Below, one piece after another: positions 44,533 to 53,012 of a DNA stretch of 64,000 nucleotides. The first letter of the stretch is position 1. The number at the start of each line of letters is the position of its first letter. The stretch is taken from positions 1-64,000 of the forward strand of contig NZ_JALGRP010000008.1 of assembly GCF_022815605.1 (NCBI RefSeq), given 5' to 3'. This DNA is from Microbacterium sp. VKM Ac-2923 (GTDB lineage Bacteria > Actinomycetota > Actinomycetes > Actinomycetales > Microbacteriaceae). Both the position numbers and the translations under genes were made by a program. The notes beneath the pieces are model-generated. The model made no database searches, had not been told where the DNA came from, and saw only the letters and a program-made list of their open reading frames with translations.

Positions 44533-46097
44533 ATGTCCGCTCCCGCCTCGCCCGGGTCGCCGCGGTGCTCGCGGTCGTCTCCCTCGTCGCGCTCTCACCG
44601 ACACCCGCGCACGCCGAGGAGTACGTCACGATCACGGGCTCCGGCTCGACCTGGTCGGAGAATGCCCTCGCGCAATGGCGGAAGAATGTCGCGAGCAATT
44701 ACGGCATGACGATCAACTACTCGGCCAGCGGGTCGAGCGCCGGCCGATCCGAGTTCATCAAGCAGACGGTGGACTTCGCCGTCAGTGAGATCCCGTTCCA
44801 GACGGAGTCGACGCCTGACAACCCGACGCCCGAGAGCGGCATGCCGCCGTACAAGTACATGCCGATCGTCGCCGGTGGTACCTCCCTGATGTACAACCTG
44901 AAAATCGGGGGAAAGAGAGTCACCAATCTTCGCCTGTCGGGGGAGGTGATCGCGAAGATCTTCTCCGGACAGATCTCGAAGTGGAACGACGCCGCCATCC
45001 AGGCGGACAATCCTGCCCTCGCGATGCCGGACCGCGACATCACCCCTGTGTACCGTTCCGACGGTTCCGGCACGAGCGCGCAGTTCACCCTGTGGATGAG
45101 CAAGCAGTTCGGCACCATCTGGACCCAGGGCATGCGCTCGCAGTTCCCGCAGGTCAACGCCTCGTTCAAGGGGCAGAGCGGTTCTCTGGGCGTCGCCGGG
45201 TATGTCTCCCAGGACTACGGCGAAGGAGCCATCACCTACGTCGAGTACTCCTATGCGATGAAGTCCGGCTTCCCCGTCGCCAAGGTCTTGAACAACGCGG
45301 GCTATTACGTCGAGCCGACGTTCCAGTCCGTCGCCGTGGCCCTGATGTCGGCGGGTATCAACGCCGACCTCACCCAGAATCTCGACGGCGTCTACAACAG
45401 CGGTGACCCGCGCTCGTACCCCATGTCGAGCTACTCGTACATGATCGTGCCGACCGCGCTCAACAAGACCTTCACGGAGAAGAAGGGCAAGACCCTCGGG
45501 AAATTCATCTCCTACATGCTGTGCGAGGGTCAGCAGCAGGCTTCGGCCCTGGGATACTCGCCGCTCCCGATGAATCTGGTGCAGGCCGGGTCGGACGTGA
45601 TGTCCTCCATTCCGGGTTCGGGCGGAGGGATCGATTTCAGCGCCTGCAACAACCCCACCTTCAAAGCGGGCGACTCTCCGTCGAACAATCAGCTCGCCGC
45701 AACCGCCCCCAACCCTCCGGACTGCGACAAGCGCGGCCCGACGCAGTGCGTCGAAGGAACGGGTGGTGCCCAGGAGGCGACGGACGCGACGGGATCGGGC
45801 GGCGTCTCGGGCGGGGCCAGCAGCGCCGACGCGGGAGCCGGCACCACCACGACCACCGATCCAGCCGCAGCCGCGGGTGCTCAGGCGGCCGGCTCGGAAC
45901 CGGTCTACGACGCCAACGGCAACCTGGTCTCCGGAGGCGGAGCGGTGAACGCCGCGACGTCACTGCCCTTCACGATCGCGGAGGGAGGGTGGGGACCGCA
46001 GGCGTACGTCATGCTCGCGGCGGCTCTGCTGCTGGTCGGGGCCATCCTCGTTCCCCCGCTCGTCCTACGCCGGCGTGGCTCGGGGGCTCGGCACTGA
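44529..46097 (+). CDS. pstS: PstS-like phosphate-binding protein with C-terminal membrane anchor
   Basis: This 522-residue protein has a signal peptide ending AHA-E (no lipobox), a PstS core and a C-terminal anchor. Phosphate-binding motifs are visible: TGSGSTWSENALAQW, SASGSSAGRSEFI and YRSDGSGTSAQFTLW. After about residue 380 comes a Cys-containing, Gly/Ser/Thr/Ala-rich linker, then a single hydrophobic segment (about 495-512) and RRR tail. PstS in Gram-positives is normally a lipoprotein, so this anchoring is odd. LPFTI lies before the anchor, but it is not a canonical sorting signal. The GTG start overlaps pstA by 4 bases. Confidence 0.9.
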   Translation: MNVRSRLARVAAVLAVVSLVALSPTPAHAEEYVTITGSGSTWSENALAQWRKNVASNYGMTINYSASGSSAGRSEFIKQTVDFAVSEIPFQTESTPDNPTPESGMPPYKYMPIVAGGTSLMYNLKIGGKRVTNLRLSGEVIAKIFSGQISKWNDAAIQADNPALAMPDRDITPVYRSDGSGTSAQFTLWMSKQFGTIWTQGMRSQFPQVNASFKGQSGSLGVAGYVSQDYGEGAITYVEYSYAMKSGFPVAKVLNNAGYYVEPTFQSVAVALMSAGINADLTQNLDGVYNSGDPRSYPMSSYSYMIVPTALNKTFTEKKGKTLGKFISYMLCEGQQQASALGYSPLPMNLVQAGSDVMSSIPGSGGGIDFSACNNPTFKAGDSPSNNQLAATAPNPPDCDKRGPTQCVEGTGGAQEATDATGSGGVSGGASSADAGAGTTTTTDPAAAAGAQAAGSEPVYDANGNLVSGGGAVNAATSLPFTIAEGGWGPQAYVMLAAALLLVGAILVPPLVLRRRGSGARH

Positions 46098-46253
46098 CCC
46101 GAACCTGTCGTGCAGTCGCCGTGCGATGCCGTAAGGCCTGCAGTACGACGTGCTGACACCTCGTTCCCCCCTCATTCACATCGCCGCCACTCGCGGCTCG
46201 TTCTCTAGACGACGAGGCGCCGCGCGCCCGCGTCCGCAAAGGAAAGAATCGTG

Positions 46254-48875
46254 ATGCACTCCGCAGATCGCCGCCACGTCGCCCGCCTCGGGTTGCGCCG
46301 CGGTGTGCTCGCCGTCGCCGTCGGCGTCACGGCGGGTCTGACGATCTTCGGGCTCACGGGAGGAACCGGCACCCTCCTGGCCACGACGAGCGCCGCCGCG
46401 GCCGAATCCTCGGCGGTCACGGTCACCGCGCGCCAGCAGGATTCCGACGTCGCGAACGCGCCGTTCCCCGATCTCTCCGTCACCGTTTCGCAGACGCGGG
46501 CACTCGAGGCGCAGGGCATCGTCGTGTCGTGGACGGGTGGCACGCGCTCGACCGTCCCGAACTCGCAGATCGGCGGGGCGGATTTCCTCCAGGTGTTCCA
46601 GTGCTGGGGCGACGATCCCGCGCGCCCCGGCACACCCGATAGAACGACGTGTCAATACGGAATGGCGGGGGTGCCGGGCTCGCACCGCGACGGCAACCGG
46701 GAGAACGACGCGTCCGTCGCGGACGAGGACAAGCCGTATTCGGTGCCCGGAAGCGGATTCACCAGTCCCACCTACACCGCGATCCCCTTTCGCGCCGCAG
46801 ACGGCACGCTGATCGCGGCGGTGAAGGACGGCGCATACAACCTGGTGAAGGACACCTCCGGGAACGAAGTCCTGCCGGAGATGAACGACAACGAGTTCTT
46901 CTCCAAGTTCACCAACAACATGGTCACCTGGGCCGGTTCGGGGGGAGACGGCTCCGGTTCCGTCAAGTTCGAGGTCCAGACGGCCATGCAGTCGCAGGGG
47001 CTCGGCTGCGGGGCGCCGGTCACCGGTGCCGACGGAGCGGTGACGGGCAAGAGCTGTTGGCTCGTGATCGTGCCCCGCGGGAAGAAGGACTCCGGCTCGC
47101 CGTTCATCACCCAGTCGGGCCTGTTCTGGGACGCCTGGAAGCATCGGATCGCCGTGGAGCTGGATTTCAAGCCACTGGGCACCCGTTGCCCGATCGGCGC
47201 GGCAGAACGCCTGATGTCGGGCAGCGAACTCATCGGCCGAGCCGTGTCGTCGTGGCAGCCCGCCGTGTGTCAGCAGGCGGGTGGCAGCATCTACTCCGCC
47301 CTCACGGGCGCGGAGTCCGATGCGGCTCTCGCGGCCAACGGCACCGCCGCCGCGCCGCTCGCGCTCACGTCGAGAGCGCTCGACCCCGATCTCGCGACGG
47401 ACTCCCTGCGGTACGCGCCGATCGGGATCACAGGCGCCGCGATCTCCTTCGCGATCGATCGCAATCCGCGCCCCGGGGATTCCACCGTCCCGGAAGACGT
47501 GCAGGCCCGGATCGGGCTGCCGTTCGAGAGCCTGAAGCTCACTCCCCGTCTCGTGGCGAAGCTGCTGACGAATTCGTATCTGGACTCGTTGCCCACCTTC
47601 GCCGACCGTGACCATCTCAGCCATCTCGTCGACACCGGGGAGGTGGGCGAGGACGAGAAGCCCGTGATGAAGCGCGTGTACAACCCGCGTAATCTCACGA
47701 CGGATCCGGAGTTCCTCGCCATCAACGATCCGGAATGGGCGCACCAGTCGCTCGCCACCGTGTCTCTGGCGGACATGCTCGTGCCGCAAGGCCGCTCGGA
47801 CGTGGCGTGGGCGCTGTGGACGTACGTCGTCAGCGACGACTCCGCCCGCGCGTTCCTCGAAGGCACGCCGGACGAGACCGGCATGACGGTCAATCCGTGG
47901 AGTGCCACAACGGCCGAGGCCAACCGGTCGGGACTGGCGATGCGGCTCCCGCGGGAGGAATTCCCGAAGGCCGACCCGGTCGAGCAGGCGGAGACCTCCA
48001 ACGCGGGACCCGTCAACCTCGTGACGTGGCGCCCCTACACGAACGATTTCGACGCCGGCGCCTACGACACCCTGCGCGGCGATGGGTTGATCCTCGGGGG
48101 GTGGGAGCCGGGCGCCACTCCGCCCCGCTACGGCAAGTCGGAACGGCAGCTGCCCGGGCAGCAGAGCATGCTCGCCCTCACGGACACCGCCTCGGCGGCT
48201 CGCTATCAGGTCGTCACGGCCGAGCTCCGCAACCCCGCCGGAAACTTCGTCGCAGCCACGGCCCAGGCGATGGCCGCCGCCGCCGATGCGATGGTCAGCG
48301 ACCCCCGTCAGGGGCAGGTCATGGCGTTCGACCCGGCATCGCCCGCGGCGAGACAGGCGACCGGGGCCTACCCGCTCACCCTCCCGGTCTACGCGGCGGC
48401 GAATCCACTGATGAAGGATGCCGAACTCCGCCGGAGCTACGCCGCATTCATCCGATTCGCCTCGACGACCGGCCAGTCGCCGGGAACCTCCCTCGGGCAG
48501 CTTCCCGAGGGCTACGTCCCGCTCCCCGATTCGTGGCGCTCTCGGGCGGCCATGGCGGCGGATGACATCGAGCTCGGGCGCGTTCCCACCACGGTGACCG
48601 AAGCTCCCGCGGCGACGGGAGGCGTGCCGTTCCCCGCCGGCGGGGTCGTCGGGAGCGCGCGCGCAGCCACATCGCCTCAGACGGCCGCGGCGCCCGCGGC
48701 AGAGACGACGAGTCCCGCCGCCGAGGGCTCCGCCGCGGCTGCTCTCGCCGGTGGAGTCACGCCGGCCGACCCCGACCCGGGCGCCTTGACGGCCGCCCTC
48801 CCGCTCAGCGTGCTGGGCGGTCTCGCCTGCGCACTGACGGTTCCCCTCTTCGGACGCCTGCGGCGACGCCTGTAG
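46254..48875 (+). CDS. Large secreted, membrane-anchored binding-protein-like surface protein
   Basis: I do not recognise a family with certainty. The 873-residue product has a long signal peptide (ending near AAAA-ES at residue 47), a large exported region with several Cys, and at the end an Ala/Gly-rich linker, one hydrophobic segment (about 845-865) and a basic tail RLRRRL. Stretches such as LRYAPIGITGAAISFAIDRN, LTPRLVAKLLTNSYLDSLP and LPLPDSW-type endings resemble PstS-like type 2 binding proteins (phosphate-binding loops followed by an insertion-rich lobe). Start is ATG 46254 or GTG 46251; AAAGGAAAG upstream favours ATG. It lies between the PstS-like gene and further surface genes of the pst/WxL cluster. 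Confidence 0.8.
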   Translation: MHSADRRHVARLGLRRGVLAVAVGVTAGLTIFGLTGGTGTLLATTSAAAAESSAVTVTARQQDSDVANAPFPDLSVTVSQTRALEAQGIVVSWTGGTRSTVPNSQIGGADFLQVFQCWGDDPARPGTPDRTTCQYGMAGVPGSHRDGNRENDASVADEDKPYSVPGSGFTSPTYTAIPFRAADGTLIAAVKDGAYNLVKDTSGNEVLPEMNDNEFFSKFTNNMVTWAGSGGDGSGSVKFEVQTAMQSQGLGCGAPVTGADGAVTGKSCWLVIVPRGKKDSGSPFITQSGLFWDAWKHRIAVELDFKPLGTRCPIGAAERLMSGSELIGRAVSSWQPAVCQQAGGSIYSALTGAESDAALAANGTAAAPLALTSRALDPDLATDSLRYAPIGITGAAISFAIDRNPRPGDSTVPEDVQARIGLPFESLKLTPRLVAKLLTNSYLDSLPTFADRDHLSHLVDTGEVGEDEKPVMKRVYNPRNLTTDPEFLAINDPEWAHQSLATVSLADMLVPQGRSDVAWALWTYVVSDDSARAFLEGTPDETGMTVNPWSATTAEANRSGLAMRLPREEFPKADPVEQAETSNAGPVNLVTWRPYTNDFDAGAYDTLRGDGLILGGWEPGATPPRYGKSERQLPGQQSMLALTDTASAARYQVVTAELRNPAGNFVAATAQAMAAAADAMVSDPRQGQVMAFDPASPAARQATGAYPLTLPVYAAANPLMKDAELRRSYAAFIRFASTTGQSPGTSLGQLPEGYVPLPDSWRSRAAMAADDIELGRVPTTVTEAPAATGGVPFPAGGVVGSARAATSPQTAAAPAAETTSPAAEGSAAAALAGGVTPADPDPGALTAALPLSVLGGLACALTVPLFGRLRRRL

Positions 48876-48917
48876 ACCCGCGCTCCGACCCTCCGCCCTC
48901 CCTTCCCTCAACTGAAC

Positions 48918-48937
48918 ACCCGACAAAACCCGATAAA
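48918..48937 (+). repeat. Two tandem 10-bp repeats before a surface-protein gene
   Basis: ACCCGACAAA and ACCCGATAAA follow each other directly in an AT-richer gap (48876-48965), 28 bp before the start codon at 48966. They could be a regulator site or part of a promoter (GATAAA as -10). Confidence 0.4.
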
Positions 48938-48965
48938 CCCTGCAACACCTATGAAAGGTAATGAG

Positions 48966-50066
48966 TTGAAGCTCAAGAAGCTGGTCGCCATGGGGGCGGC
49001 TTGCGGTATCGCGATCGCCGGTTTCGGCGTCGCATCCATGGCCTCGGCGGAGCCGGTCTCGAACAGCTACGCGCTGGTCGGTTCGGACACGCTGCAGGAC
49101 TCCGTGAACGCCATCACGAACGGAACGACCCTCACCGGCTCGCTCGTGCGCGTCACGTCCTCCAACAAGACCCTCGGCAACTTCGACGCGTTCGGTACCA
49201 CCGCGATCCAGACCAAGCAGGCGGGCGCTTTCTTCGGTCGTCCGGCGGGTTCGAGCGCGGGCGTCAACGCCCTGCGCGCATCGATCAACGGCAAGCCCTA
49301 CACCGGCAACTCGGCTGTTCCCGCGCGCATCATCACGGGTCAGGTCGACATCGCCCGGTCGTCGGGCGGCCCGGGCACGAACGCCAACGCCAACGGCTTG
49401 CTCGCGTACGTGCCCTACGGTCGCGACGCGGTCGGCTTCGCCTTCAAGGGCGGCGACGCGGCGTGGGCGAGCCTGACGGCAGCGCAGTTGAAGTCGATCT
49501 ACGACTGCTCGAACACCACGGTGAATGGCGTCACCGTCAAGCCGCGCATCCCGCAGAGCGGTTCGGGCACGCGCAGCTTCTTCCTGAGCGCGATCGGCAA
49601 CCCGACTCTGGGCTCGTGCGTGACCGACGCAACGGGCACGACGCCGGAGAACGACGCGTCCGTCCTCGGTGACAACGAGCTCATCCCGTTCAGCGCGGCG
49701 AGCTGGGTCGCGCAGGCGAACGGTGCGACCGGGACGAACAGCACCACGGCCACCGGCGTCTCGTTCGGATCGGCCGTCGCCGGTCAGACGGCGTTCACGG
49801 GAACCGCTCCGAATCTCGTCCCGAACAAGGCGTACTACGACGACGCCACCTTCGGTCGCGACACCTACCTCGTGGTCGAGTTCGCGCGCATCAGCTCGTC
49901 CGACGCCAAGTACGACGCGGGCCTGGCCAACCTGGTCAACCCCTCGGTCACCAACAGCCTGACCAGCTTCGGATCGCTGAACACCTCGGTGGGCGCGGTC
50001 AAGAAGAAGTTCGGCTTCCTCGCTCCCTCCACCACCGCCATCCAGCGCGCGTTCGCGACGCTCTGA
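48966..50066 (+). CDS. Secreted PstS-like binding-fold protein
   Basis: This 366-residue protein has a signal peptide (LKKLVAMGAACGIAIAGFG..., cleavage near ASA-EP) and no membrane anchor or lipobox, so it is probably released or held by partners. Features of PstS-type binding proteins are LVGSDTLQDSVNAI, VDIARSSGGPG, YVPYGRDAVGFAFKGG, LTAAQLKSIYDC and PQSGSGTRSFFL. I choose the TTG at 48966: AAAGG lies 7 bases upstream and the product then begins like the next gene (xLKKL). The ATG at 48951 is in frame but has no ribosome-binding site. A WxL-type gene follows 25 bp downstream. Confidence 0.82.
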   Translation: MKLKKLVAMGAACGIAIAGFGVASMASAEPVSNSYALVGSDTLQDSVNAITNGTTLTGSLVRVTSSNKTLGNFDAFGTTAIQTKQAGAFFGRPAGSSAGVNALRASINGKPYTGNSAVPARIITGQVDIARSSGGPGTNANANGLLAYVPYGRDAVGFAFKGGDAAWASLTAAQLKSIYDCSNTTVNGVTVKPRIPQSGSGTRSFFLSAIGNPTLGSCVTDATGTTPENDASVLGDNELIPFSAASWVAQANGATGTNSTTATGVSFGSAVAGQTAFTGTAPNLVPNKAYYDDATFGRDTYLVVEFARISSSDAKYDAGLANLVNPSVTNSLTSFGSLNTSVGAVKKKFGFLAPSTTAIQRAFATL

Positions 50067-50091
50067 TCGACTGACGATAAGGATCTCCGAC

Positions 50092-51633
50092 ATGAACCTC
50101 AAGAAGCTCGGAACGATGGCTGCGGCCGTCGCCGCGCTCTCGCTCGTCGCGGGCGGCTTCACGGCCACCGCGGCCAACGCCGCCTCCGCCCCGCAGTTCT
50201 ACCTTCTGGACGGTGGAGACGGGCACCTCATCGCCGACGACACGGTCCTGGAATGGGACTCGCAGGTGCTCGCAAGCCCCGGTACGCAGGTCGCCGACCT
50301 CGACACTCCGTTCGTCGGTACCGCGGATGCAACCGGTGCTGCGTACTTCCTCGCCAAGCCCGGCACCGAGTCGCAGCTGAACACCTGGACCGCCTCGAGT
50401 GACGGCGCTCTGACGCCCGGAACCACGAACATCCTCTCGCCCAACCTGACGCTCTCCGGCTTCCTCTTCGGCCAGTGGGCGGCGGTCAAGGCGAACGGCG
50501 GCGACTACAGCCTCGGCTTCGCGTGGACCAAGAACAACGGTCTGAACATCGCGGATGCCGGTGTGAAGTTCGTCAGCATCCACGTCAACCCGGGCGGGAC
50601 CTGGACCTTCGACGACCAGGCGCCTGCCCAGACCACCGCCGTCAAGATCACGACAGCGTCGCTGCCGGCCGCCACCGTCGGAACGACGTACTCGCAGCAG
50701 CTCGCTGCAGACGGTGACGCGACCATCGCGTGGTCCGTCGACGCGGGCACCCTCCCCGCCGGCCTGACCCTGTCGGGCACCGGTCTCCTGTCGGGTACGC
50801 CGACCGCGGCCGCATCGAGCACGTTCACGGTCAAGGCGGACAACGGCAAGACGTCGGACACGAAGCAGTACACCGTCGTGGCATCCTCGACGGCTCCCAC
50901 CAAGCCCGGCGCATCCACCCCGAACAAGGTCGACATCGCCGACCCCGCCAAGGGTGCGACGACGGTGACCGTGCCGGCCGGTGCCGCGCACGCGAACCAG
51001 ACGCTGCAGGCGTGGGCGTGGTCCGACCCGACCAACCTGGGTCTCGCCACCGCTGACGCGAACGGCAACGTGACCGTCGACATCTCGTCGCTGACCGCCG
51101 GCGAGCACACCATCGCGCTCGTCGCGCCCGGTGACGCGGCGTTCACGGTCCTCGCGTGGGACACGATCACCAAGGTCTCCGCCGCCGGTGACACCGCCAC
51201 CGACACGGTCGACCTGACCGCGGCCGTGACCGCGAGCGACCTGTGGTCGCTCAACGCCGAGTCCTCCAAGGTCGACTTCGGCAGCGTCGCGCGCGACAAG
51301 AGCGTCACCAAGCCCCTCGGCAAGGTGACGGTCGTCGACGACCGCAGCGTCCTCAAGGGCTGGGACCTGAAGGCCGCGTGGAGCTCCTTCAAGACCACCG
51401 CGGGCGACGAGATCCCCGACACGGCCCTCGCGGTCGCGCCGAAGTTCTACGCCGGTTACACCCCCGTCACCGGCGTGGCGCTGGGGATGGGCAGCCAGCT
51501 CGGCACCAGCTCGGCGGTCTCCACCCTCAGCACCGGTGCCCTGTTCGACGCCGACCTCACCTTCACGGCTCCCAAGGATGCCAAGACCGGTGACTACACC
51601 TCGACCCTGACCGTCACCCTCACCTCCAAGTGA
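50092..51633 (+). CDS. Secreted protein with Ig-like region and C-terminal WxL-like domain
   Basis: This 513-residue protein has a signal peptide (MNLKKLGTMAAAVAALSLVAGG..., cleavage near ANA-AS). Next comes a beta-rich N-terminal part, a putative Ig-like module (about 187-260, TASLPAATVGTTYSQQL...GLLSGTPTAA), a second beta domain, and a C-terminal region with KGWDLKAAW (W424-D-L) and a terminal DYTSTLTVTLTSK. Those are the two signature positions of WxL domains (WxL ... YxxxLxWxL), though the second Trp is Val. WxL domains bind peptidoglycan non-covalently in Firmicutes. A DUF916 gene, the usual WxL partner, lies downstream. TAAGGA precedes the ATG. Confidence 0.8.
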   Translation: MNLKKLGTMAAAVAALSLVAGGFTATAANAASAPQFYLLDGGDGHLIADDTVLEWDSQVLASPGTQVADLDTPFVGTADATGAAYFLAKPGTESQLNTWTASSDGALTPGTTNILSPNLTLSGFLFGQWAAVKANGGDYSLGFAWTKNNGLNIADAGVKFVSIHVNPGGTWTFDDQAPAQTTAVKITTASLPAATVGTTYSQQLAADGDATIAWSVDAGTLPAGLTLSGTGLLSGTPTAAASSTFTVKADNGKTSDTKQYTVVASSTAPTKPGASTPNKVDIADPAKGATTVTVPAGAAHANQTLQAWAWSDPTNLGLATADANGNVTVDISSLTAGEHTIALVAPGDAAFTVLAWDTITKVSAAGDTATDTVDLTAAVTASDLWSLNAESSKVDFGSVARDKSVTKPLGKVTVVDDRSVLKGWDLKAAWSSFKTTAGDEIPDTALAVAPKFYAGYTPVTGVALGMGSQLGTSSAVSTLSTGALFDADLTFTAPKDAKTGDYTSTLTVTLTSK

Positions 51634-51661
51634 GCTGACGGCCGGACAGGCCCGCACTGAG

Positions 51662-51820
51662 CCGTGCGGGGAGACGAACCCCGGTCTCCCCGCACGGTGC
51701 GTACCGCTGGAGACGATCCCCGGTCTCCGTACCCGGTGCGCCCCGCCGGAAGACCTCCCCCTGGTCTTCCGACACGGAGCGCCGCGCGGGAAGACTCACC
51801 CCGGTCTCCCCGCGCGGCGC
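51662..51820 (+). repeat. Array of four tandem hairpins, period about 40 nt
   Basis: Four stem-loops share the core GGRAGAC-N8/9-GTCTYCC: 51662-51697 (perfect 14-bp stem), 51709-51728 (6-7 bp), 51748-51770 (7-8 bp) and 51779-51820 (17 bp, one mismatch). Core ends lie at 51675, 51714, 51754 and 51795, so spacing is 39, 40 and 41. Loops are C-rich (GAACCCCG, GATCCCCG, CTCCCCCTG, TCACCCCG). In the third hairpin an A in the left arm is matched by T in the right arm, a compensatory change. The array fills the gap between the WxL-type and DUF916 genes, which otherwise shows only a ribosome-binding site. Confidence 0.85.
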
Positions 51821-51917
51821 ATCCCGCGGGCCGGACGACATGTTCCGGCTCGCCCTCCATCAGACCTCGTTCACCCGCGCGACAGTCCTACGTCGCTCCC
51901 ACCTGCGGAGATATACC

Positions 51918-53012
51918 GTGCTCTCCTCGACCTCGCGGCGCCGCTTCCCGGCTCTGGGTGCCGCTGTCATCGCCGTCGCGGCGATGTTCGCCCTCCTCGT
52001 CCCCACGGCGCCCGCGACGGCGGCCGAAGGGGACGCCCCGACGACCATCGGCGTGGCGACACGCCCGGCCGGTGACGACGGACGGCCCGACGGCCGCTCC
52101 CGGTTCTCGTACACCGCCGACCCCGGACAGGCGGTGACCGACCGCGTCCTGGTGGGCAATACCGGCTCGCAGCGCCAGGACTTCACCGTCTACGCCACCG
52201 ACGCGTACAACGCCGCCGACGGCAGCTTCTCGCTGCTGGCGACGGCGGACGCCCCGACCTCCGTCGGCGCCTGGCTGCGCTTCGACGACGGCTCCGACCG
52301 GGTGCAGTTCTCGCTCGAGCCGAACGAGGTGCGTCTTCTTCCTTTCACCGTCGCCTTCCCGGCCGACGCCACGCCCGGCGACCACGTCGGCGGCCTCGTC
52401 GCCTCGGTGATCGAGGCGGGTGCACAGGTCAGCGTCGACCGCCGCGTCGCCACGTCGATCTTCGCCCGCGTCTCCGGCGAGCTGCAGCCGCAGCTGAGCA
52501 TCGGTAGCTACGACGCCACGTACGAGGGCGACTGGTGGAATCCGTTCGCCGGCGACGTCCGCCTGCATTTCACCGTGACGAATCCGGGCAACGTGGCCCT
52601 CGCCGCGAATCTGACCTCCGGCGTCGTGACGTGGTTCGGAGCCCCCGTCGCGGGGCCGCAGGGCGGCGCCATCCCGGTCCTGCTCCCCGGCAACACCGCC
52701 ACCTACGACGTGAACGTCGGGGGAGTCGCGCAGTGGCTCTACCTCAACCCCCGCACCGTGCTCAGCCCGTTCGTGGATTCTCCGGATGCCGCTCAGCAGC
52801 TCTCCGTCACCCCGATCTCCCGGGATGCCATCACCTTCGGCATCCCGTGGATGCTCTTCATCCTCACGGGGCTCGTCGGCGCCGCGGTGCTGTTCGTCCG
52901 CTGGCGGCGACGCCGTGACGAGGCGCGCGCGCAGGAATGGGTCGAGTACATGGAGCGTGCGGCTGCGGCGGAGGCGGACGAGCTCGCCAGCGCCGGAACG
53001 GGCTCCTCGTGA
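51918..53012 (+). CDS. DUF916 (WxL-interacting) membrane-anchored surface protein
   Basis: This 364-residue protein has a signal peptide (cleavage near ATA-AE), an external DUF916-like beta domain (YTADPGQAVTDRVLVGNTG, residues about 55-170), a second beta domain resembling the host-binding half of WxL-interacting proteins (LHFTVTNPGNVALAANLTSG, about 210-300), a membrane segment (about 317-337) and a basic cytoplasmic tail with coiled-coil-like Ala/Glu. I place the start at GTG 51918, with GGAG 8 bases upstream; ATG 51840 is in frame but has no ribosome-binding site and overlaps nothing useful. It overlaps the next gene by 4 bases. Confidence 0.85.
   Translation: MLSSTSRRRFPALGAAVIAVAAMFALLVPTAPATAAEGDAPTTIGVATRPAGDDGRPDGRSRFSYTADPGQAVTDRVLVGNTGSQRQDFTVYATDAYNAADGSFSLLATADAPTSVGAWLRFDDGSDRVQFSLEPNEVRLLPFTVAFPADATPGDHVGGLVASVIEAGAQVSVDRRVATSIFARVSGELQPQLSIGSYDATYEGDWWNPFAGDVRLHFTVTNPGNVALAANLTSGVVTWFGAPVAGPQGGAIPVLLPGNTATYDVNVGGVAQWLYLNPRTVLSPFVDSPDAAQQLSVTPISRDAITFGIPWMLFILTGLVGAAVLFVRWRRRRDEARAQEWVEYMERAAAAEADELASAGTGSS

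Noticed and set aside
45957..45972. LPFTI in the PstS-like protein as a sortase sorting signal
   Set aside because: It lacks the Gly of LPxTG, lies about ten residues before the hydrophobic segment, and the only sortase-like protein in the cluster has lost its catalytic residues. Not excluded, but not called.
51840..51917. Upstream ATG for the DUF916 gene
   Set aside because: It lacks a ribosome-binding site and adds 26 residues before a normal signal peptide; GTG 51918 has GGAG at 8 bases.
51664..52137. Open frame through the four-hairpin array encoding 13-residue repeat-like units
   Set aside because: The 39/40/41 spacing breaks the unit after two copies, there is no ribosome-binding site, and it overlaps the DUF916 gene in another frame.
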